This document shows positions 5,953 to 8,368 of a stretch of 8,368 nt of DNA, one piece after another (the stretch's first letter is position 1; every line of letters starts with the position of its first letter). Position numbers and translations under genes: made by a program. Source of the DNA: Hydrogenophaga sp. (GTDB lineage: Bacteria; Pseudomonadota; Gammaproteobacteria; Burkholderiales; Burkholderiaceae_C); assembly GCA_025458415.1 (NCBI GenBank), contig JALOSN010000049.1, forward strand, positions 1-8,368. Direction: 5' to 3'. The notes beneath the pieces are model-generated. The model was not told where the DNA came from and searched no databases. It saw only the letters and a program-made list of their open reading frames with translations.

Positions 5953-7149
5953 ATGGTTCAGACCAACCGCCGCCTCATCATCAAGGGTGCCGCCGCCACG
6001 GTCGGCGCCATGACGGTCGCTCCCCAACTGCTGGCGCAGTCCGCGCCGGTGCGCATCGGCTACACCATGGCCCGCACCGGTCCCTGGACCGGCGGAGCCC
6101 AGACCAGCCAGGAACCCAATTACCTGCTGTGGGCCGAGCAGCAGAACGCCAAGGGGGGCCTGGACATCAAGGGTGTCAAACGGCCGATCGAACTGATCAG
6201 CTCGGACGATCGCAGCGACGTCGAGACCTGCGTGCGCACCTACCAGAAGCTCATGGCCAGCGACAAGGTGGATCTGGTCCTGCCACCGTGGGGCAGCAAC
6301 GCCAACTTTGCCGTCGCCCCGCTGGCCAACCGCCTGGGCTATCCCTTCCTCGCCCCGACCGCCCTGTCGCGCCGGCTGGTCGAGATGAAGCTGCCCTACT
6401 TCTTCCTGATGCTGCAGCAGCCGGCGCCCATGACCAATGCACTGGTGGACATGCTCAAGGCCAACGGCTGCAAGACCCTGGCCTGCGTCTATGTGGACGA
6501 CCTGTTCGGGCTGGAGAACTACGCCGCGCTGAAGGTGGCGCTGCAGGGCAGCGGCATCCAGATGGTGGAGGACAAGAGCTATCCGGGCGGTGTGAAGGAC
6601 CTCTCGCCGGTGCTGCGCAGCATCAAGGACAAGAATCCGGACGCCTTCGTCGGGTTCACCTATCCGCCGGACACCATCCTGGCCAGCCGCCAGTCCAAGG
6701 AAATCGGCTTCAACCCGAAGTTCTTCTACGCCTCCGTGGGCACCGCCTTCCCGCTCTACAAGAACGTGATGACGCCCGCCGGTGCCGAAGGGGTGCTGGG
6801 CATGGGCTCGTGGAACAGCAAGACGAGCCCGGGCGCCAAGGCCTATTTCGATGCCCACCTGGCCAGCCAGAAGAAGGAACCGGACCGCTGGGCCAGCGGT
6901 GCCTGCTGGGCCTCGCTGGAGATTCTGACCAGCGCCGTCAAACAGGTCGGGCTGGACCGCAAGGCGATCCGGGACTACGTGGCCGGCACCACGCACAAGA
7001 CCATCCTGGGCGACATCCGCTTCAACGGCAGTGAAAACGTGGGTACGCCCGGTTCGGTGGGCCAGTGGCAGAACGGCGAGTTCGAGGTGGTCTGGCCGCA
7101 GTCGATGGCCACCGCCAGGCTCAACCCGGCCAAGCCCAACTGGAGCTGA
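5953..7149 (+). CDS. LivK-type ABC transporter periplasmic substrate-binding protein, Tat-type signal
   Basis: This 398-residue protein belongs to the type I periplasmic binding proteins of the branched-chain amino acid (LivJ/LivK) class. It would capture the substrate in the periplasm and deliver it to the LivH/LivM-like permeases encoded downstream. The ATG at 5953 has AGGAG seven bases upstream. The N-terminus (NRRLIIKG, a hydrophobic stretch, then APQLLAQ) is a Tat-like signal peptide with likely cleavage after Ala28 or Ala31. The mature part opens with the family-typical VRIGYTMARTGPWTGG (33-48). The first lobe contains the ligand-pocket region WGSNANFAVAPLANRLGYPFLAP near 113-135, and a second lobe follows with VYVDDLFGLENY (179-190). 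The class transports branched-chain amino acids but also amides, urea, aromatic acids and other small molecules, so the substrate cannot be read from the sequence. The divergent AraC-type gene probably controls it. Confidence 0.93.
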   Translation: MVQTNRRLIIKGAAATVGAMTVAPQLLAQSAPVRIGYTMARTGPWTGGAQTSQEPNYLLWAEQQNAKGGLDIKGVKRPIELISSDDRSDVETCVRTYQKLMASDKVDLVLPPWGSNANFAVAPLANRLGYPFLAPTALSRRLVEMKLPYFFLMLQQPAPMTNALVDMLKANGCKTLACVYVDDLFGLENYAALKVALQGSGIQMVEDKSYPGGVKDLSPVLRSIKDKNPDAFVGFTYPPDTILASRQSKEIGFNPKFFYASVGTAFPLYKNVMTPAGAEGVLGMGSWNSKTSPGAKAYFDAHLASQKKEPDRWASGACWASLEILTSAVKQVGLDRKAIRDYVAGTTHKTILGDIRFNGSENVGTPGSVGQWQNGEFEVVWPQSMATARLNPAKPNWS

Positions 7150-7196
7150 GGCACCGCGACAGGCCTGAAGGCCGCCACCACCGCAAGGGGGACTGC

Positions 7197-7224
7197 CTGC
7201 GGGCCGGTACGGGCCGGCCCGCAG
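7197..7224 (+). other. Strong intercistronic hairpin between binding-protein and permease genes
   Basis: CTGCGGGCCGG (7197-7207) and CCGGCCCGCAG (7214-7224) are perfect 11-bp complements around the loop TACGGG. No T-run follows, so it is not a typical intrinsic terminator. It fills much of the 102-bp gap between the binding-protein stop and the permease start, and a small GGCC-TGAA-GGCC hairpin (7162-7173) precedes it. Such structures often protect the 3' end of the abundant binding-protein mRNA from exonucleases and lower expression of the permease genes. That role is inferred from other ABC operons. Confidence 0.6.
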
Positions 7225-7251
7225 CGGACCACAACGCCTCCACGAACATCC

Positions 7252-8154
7252 ATGTCGTTTTCTGCCTGGCTTGAACTGATCGCCTCCGGACTCATCACCG
7301 GGGGCATCTACGCGCTGGTGGCCCTGGGGCTGAACCTTCAGTATGGCCTGATGCGCATCCTGAACATCGCGCATGGCGAGTTCCTGATGGTCGGCGCGTT
7401 TCTCACCTGGATGGTGCAGACCCGGTTCGGGATCTCGCCGCTGCTGATGATTCCGGTGTCCTTCGCGCTGCTGCTGGCGCTCGGTCTGGCCGTGCACTGG
7501 TTGTGCTTCCGGCGCCTGACGGCGACCTCGCCGAACCTGGACATCTTTGAGGCACGCGGCCTGATGGTGGCCTTCGGCCTGATGTTCCTGGTGCAGAACG
7601 TGGTGTCCTACATCTGGGGTGGCGATCTGCGCGGTTATGACTACCTGACGGAGCCGGTGGTGATTCCGCTGCCCGGGGGGCAGGCCCAGTTCGCAGCCAA
7701 CAAGCTGCTGGTGTTTGTGCTGGCGCTGCTGTTCGCCGGCGCGCTGATCGCGCTGCTGCGCATGACCCTGCTGGGCAAGGCGGTGCGCGCCCTGATGCAG
7801 TCACCGACCGGAGCGCAACTGGTCGGTATCGACACCCGACGGCTGCACCCGCTGATGTTCGGCATCGGGCTGGGTCTGTCGGGCGTGGCCGGCTGCCTGC
7901 TGTCCATGGCCTACACCATCAGCCCTTCCATGGGTGAGCCCTACACGGTCACCGCCCTCATCGTCATCACCCTGGGTGGGTTCGGCAGCATGGGCGGCGC
8001 GCTCGCGGGCGGGTTGTTGCTGGGCGTCATCGAGGCCATCGGCATGCACTTCACCAATCCCTCGCTCAAGGCCTTGTTGAGTTACGTGGTCTTCATCGGC
8101 GTGCTGCTGCTGCGGCCCGAAGGCCTGTTTGCCCGCAAAGGGAGAAAGGCATGA
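7252..8154 (+). CDS. LivH-type ABC transporter permease
   Basis: This 300-residue, very hydrophobic inner-membrane protein is a LivH-class permease, one half of the membrane channel of a branched-chain-amino-acid-type importer. Visible family marks are GGIYALVALGLNLQYGLMRILN (17-38) leading into IAHGEFLMVGAF (39-50), the cytoplasmic ATPase-contact loop (LGKAVRALMQSPTGAQLVGID, 174-194), and GGFGSMGGALAGGLLLGVIEA (242-262). The RPEGLF motif near the C-terminus (288-293) is typical. About eight membrane segments are expected, the family's usual number. The ATG at 7252 gives the normal LivH N-terminus, although no good Shine-Dalgarno is present, so translation may be weaker than that of the binding protein. 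The stop overlaps the next gene by four bases (ATGA), indicating translational coupling. Confidence 0.95.
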   Translation: MSFSAWLELIASGLITGGIYALVALGLNLQYGLMRILNIAHGEFLMVGAFLTWMVQTRFGISPLLMIPVSFALLLALGLAVHWLCFRRLTATSPNLDIFEARGLMVAFGLMFLVQNVVSYIWGGDLRGYDYLTEPVVIPLPGGQAQFAANKLLVFVLALLFAGALIALLRMTLLGKAVRALMQSPTGAQLVGIDTRRLHPLMFGIGLGLSGVAGCLLSMAYTISPSMGEPYTVTALIVITLGGFGSMGGALAGGLLLGVIEAIGMHFTNPSLKALLSYVVFIGVLLLRPEGLFARKGRKA

Positions 8155-8368
8155 GCTCAAGACAGGTGCTGATCCGTGACCTGCTGGTGCTGCTGGCCTT
8201 CACCGGCTGGGCACTGGCCATCCCGGGGCTGGCCAGCGAGTTCGTGGTGTCGATGGCCCTGACCTGCCTGATGTATGTCGCGCTGTCATCGAGCTGGTCG
8301 CTGTTCTGCGGGACCACGCGTTACCTCTCGCTGGCCACCTCGGCCTTCTTCGGTATCGGTGCCTACAC
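8151..8368 (+). CDS. LivM-type ABC transporter permease (N-terminal part, cut by window edge)
   Basis: An open frame starts at the ATG at 8151, overlapping the stop of the preceding permease gene (ATGA, 8151-8154), and runs without a stop to the window end, 72 complete codons. GGAG six bases upstream supports the start. The product begins with a short basic segment and two hydrophobic stretches (about 10-27 and 31-50). It then reaches GTTRYLSLATSAFFGIGAY (54-72), matching the conserved Q-L-SLG-AAFFGIGAY region of LivM permeases. LivM pairs with LivH to form the membrane channel. The normal LivM length is about 300-400 residues, so most of the gene lies beyond the window, probably followed by the ATPase genes. 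The SLATSAFF variant in place of the common SLGHAAFF is a small departure from well-studied members. Confidence 0.9.
   Translation, partial: MSSRQVLIRDLLVLLAFTGWALAIPGLASEFVVSMALTCLMYVALSSSWSLFCGTTRYLSLATSAFFGIGAY

Noticed and set aside
5844..7034. Plus-strand open frame of 396 codons in another frame over the binding-protein gene
   Set aside because: It overlaps the supported binding-protein frame, which has a strong ribosome-binding site and signal peptide; the alternative product is Gly/Arg/Gln-rich with no domain.
5923..7497. Minus-strand open frame of 524 codons opposite the binding protein and permease genes
   Set aside because: It lies antisense to two well-supported genes, is rich in Gly, Arg, His and Gln with no recognisable domain, and is the usual by-product of strong third-position G/C bias.

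Overview
The window reads as a GC-rich chromosomal segment from a betaproteobacterium, most likely Burkholderiales and probably Comamonadaceae-like. The evidence is the gene order (ExbD/TolR, leuS, lptE, holA), the protein sequences, strong G/C bias at third codon positions, and a Tat-signal LivK-type binding protein of a kind common in that group. The species assignment is inference; nothing in the window fixes it.

Left half (3-4767, all + strand): four housekeeping genes. An ExbD/TolR-type protein (3-455) is followed after 96 bp by leuS (552-3152), which appears to have its own promoter and a short leader with a hairpin. leuS is followed by lptE (start at 3164, or 3158) and holA (3715-4767) at very short spacing. 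leuS, lptE and holA look like one transcription unit joining leucine charging of tRNA, lipopolysaccharide export to the outer membrane, and sliding-clamp loading. This grouping is also known from gammaproteobacteria.

Right half (4784-8368): a transport cassette with its own regulator. An AraC/XylS-type regulator lies on the minus strand (4784-5752), converging on holA with only 16 bp between stop codons. About 200 bp separate it from a divergent operon on the + strand. That operon encodes a branched-chain-amino-acid-type ABC importer: a Tat-type periplasmic binding protein (5953-7149), a LivH-type permease (7252-8154), and the start of a LivM-type permease (8151 to the window edge). The ATPases (LivG/LivF) would be expected just beyond the window.

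The least ordinary part is the divergent intergenic region (5753-5952). It holds a pair of direct repeats, TGCAC-N7-CAAGC, with a 23-bp period, which look like tandem half-sites for the AraC-type regulator. It also holds an inverted repeat overlapping a weak -10 of the transporter promoter, and a separate 13-bp palindrome close to the regulator's start. A strong 11-bp hairpin separates the binding-protein gene from the permease genes and probably sets their expression ratio.

I see no RNA genes, insertion sequences, CRISPR arrays or phage genes, and no gene-free stretch above 300 bp. I do not see a wholly new system. The regulator, operators and transporter of unknown substrate are the most interesting unit.
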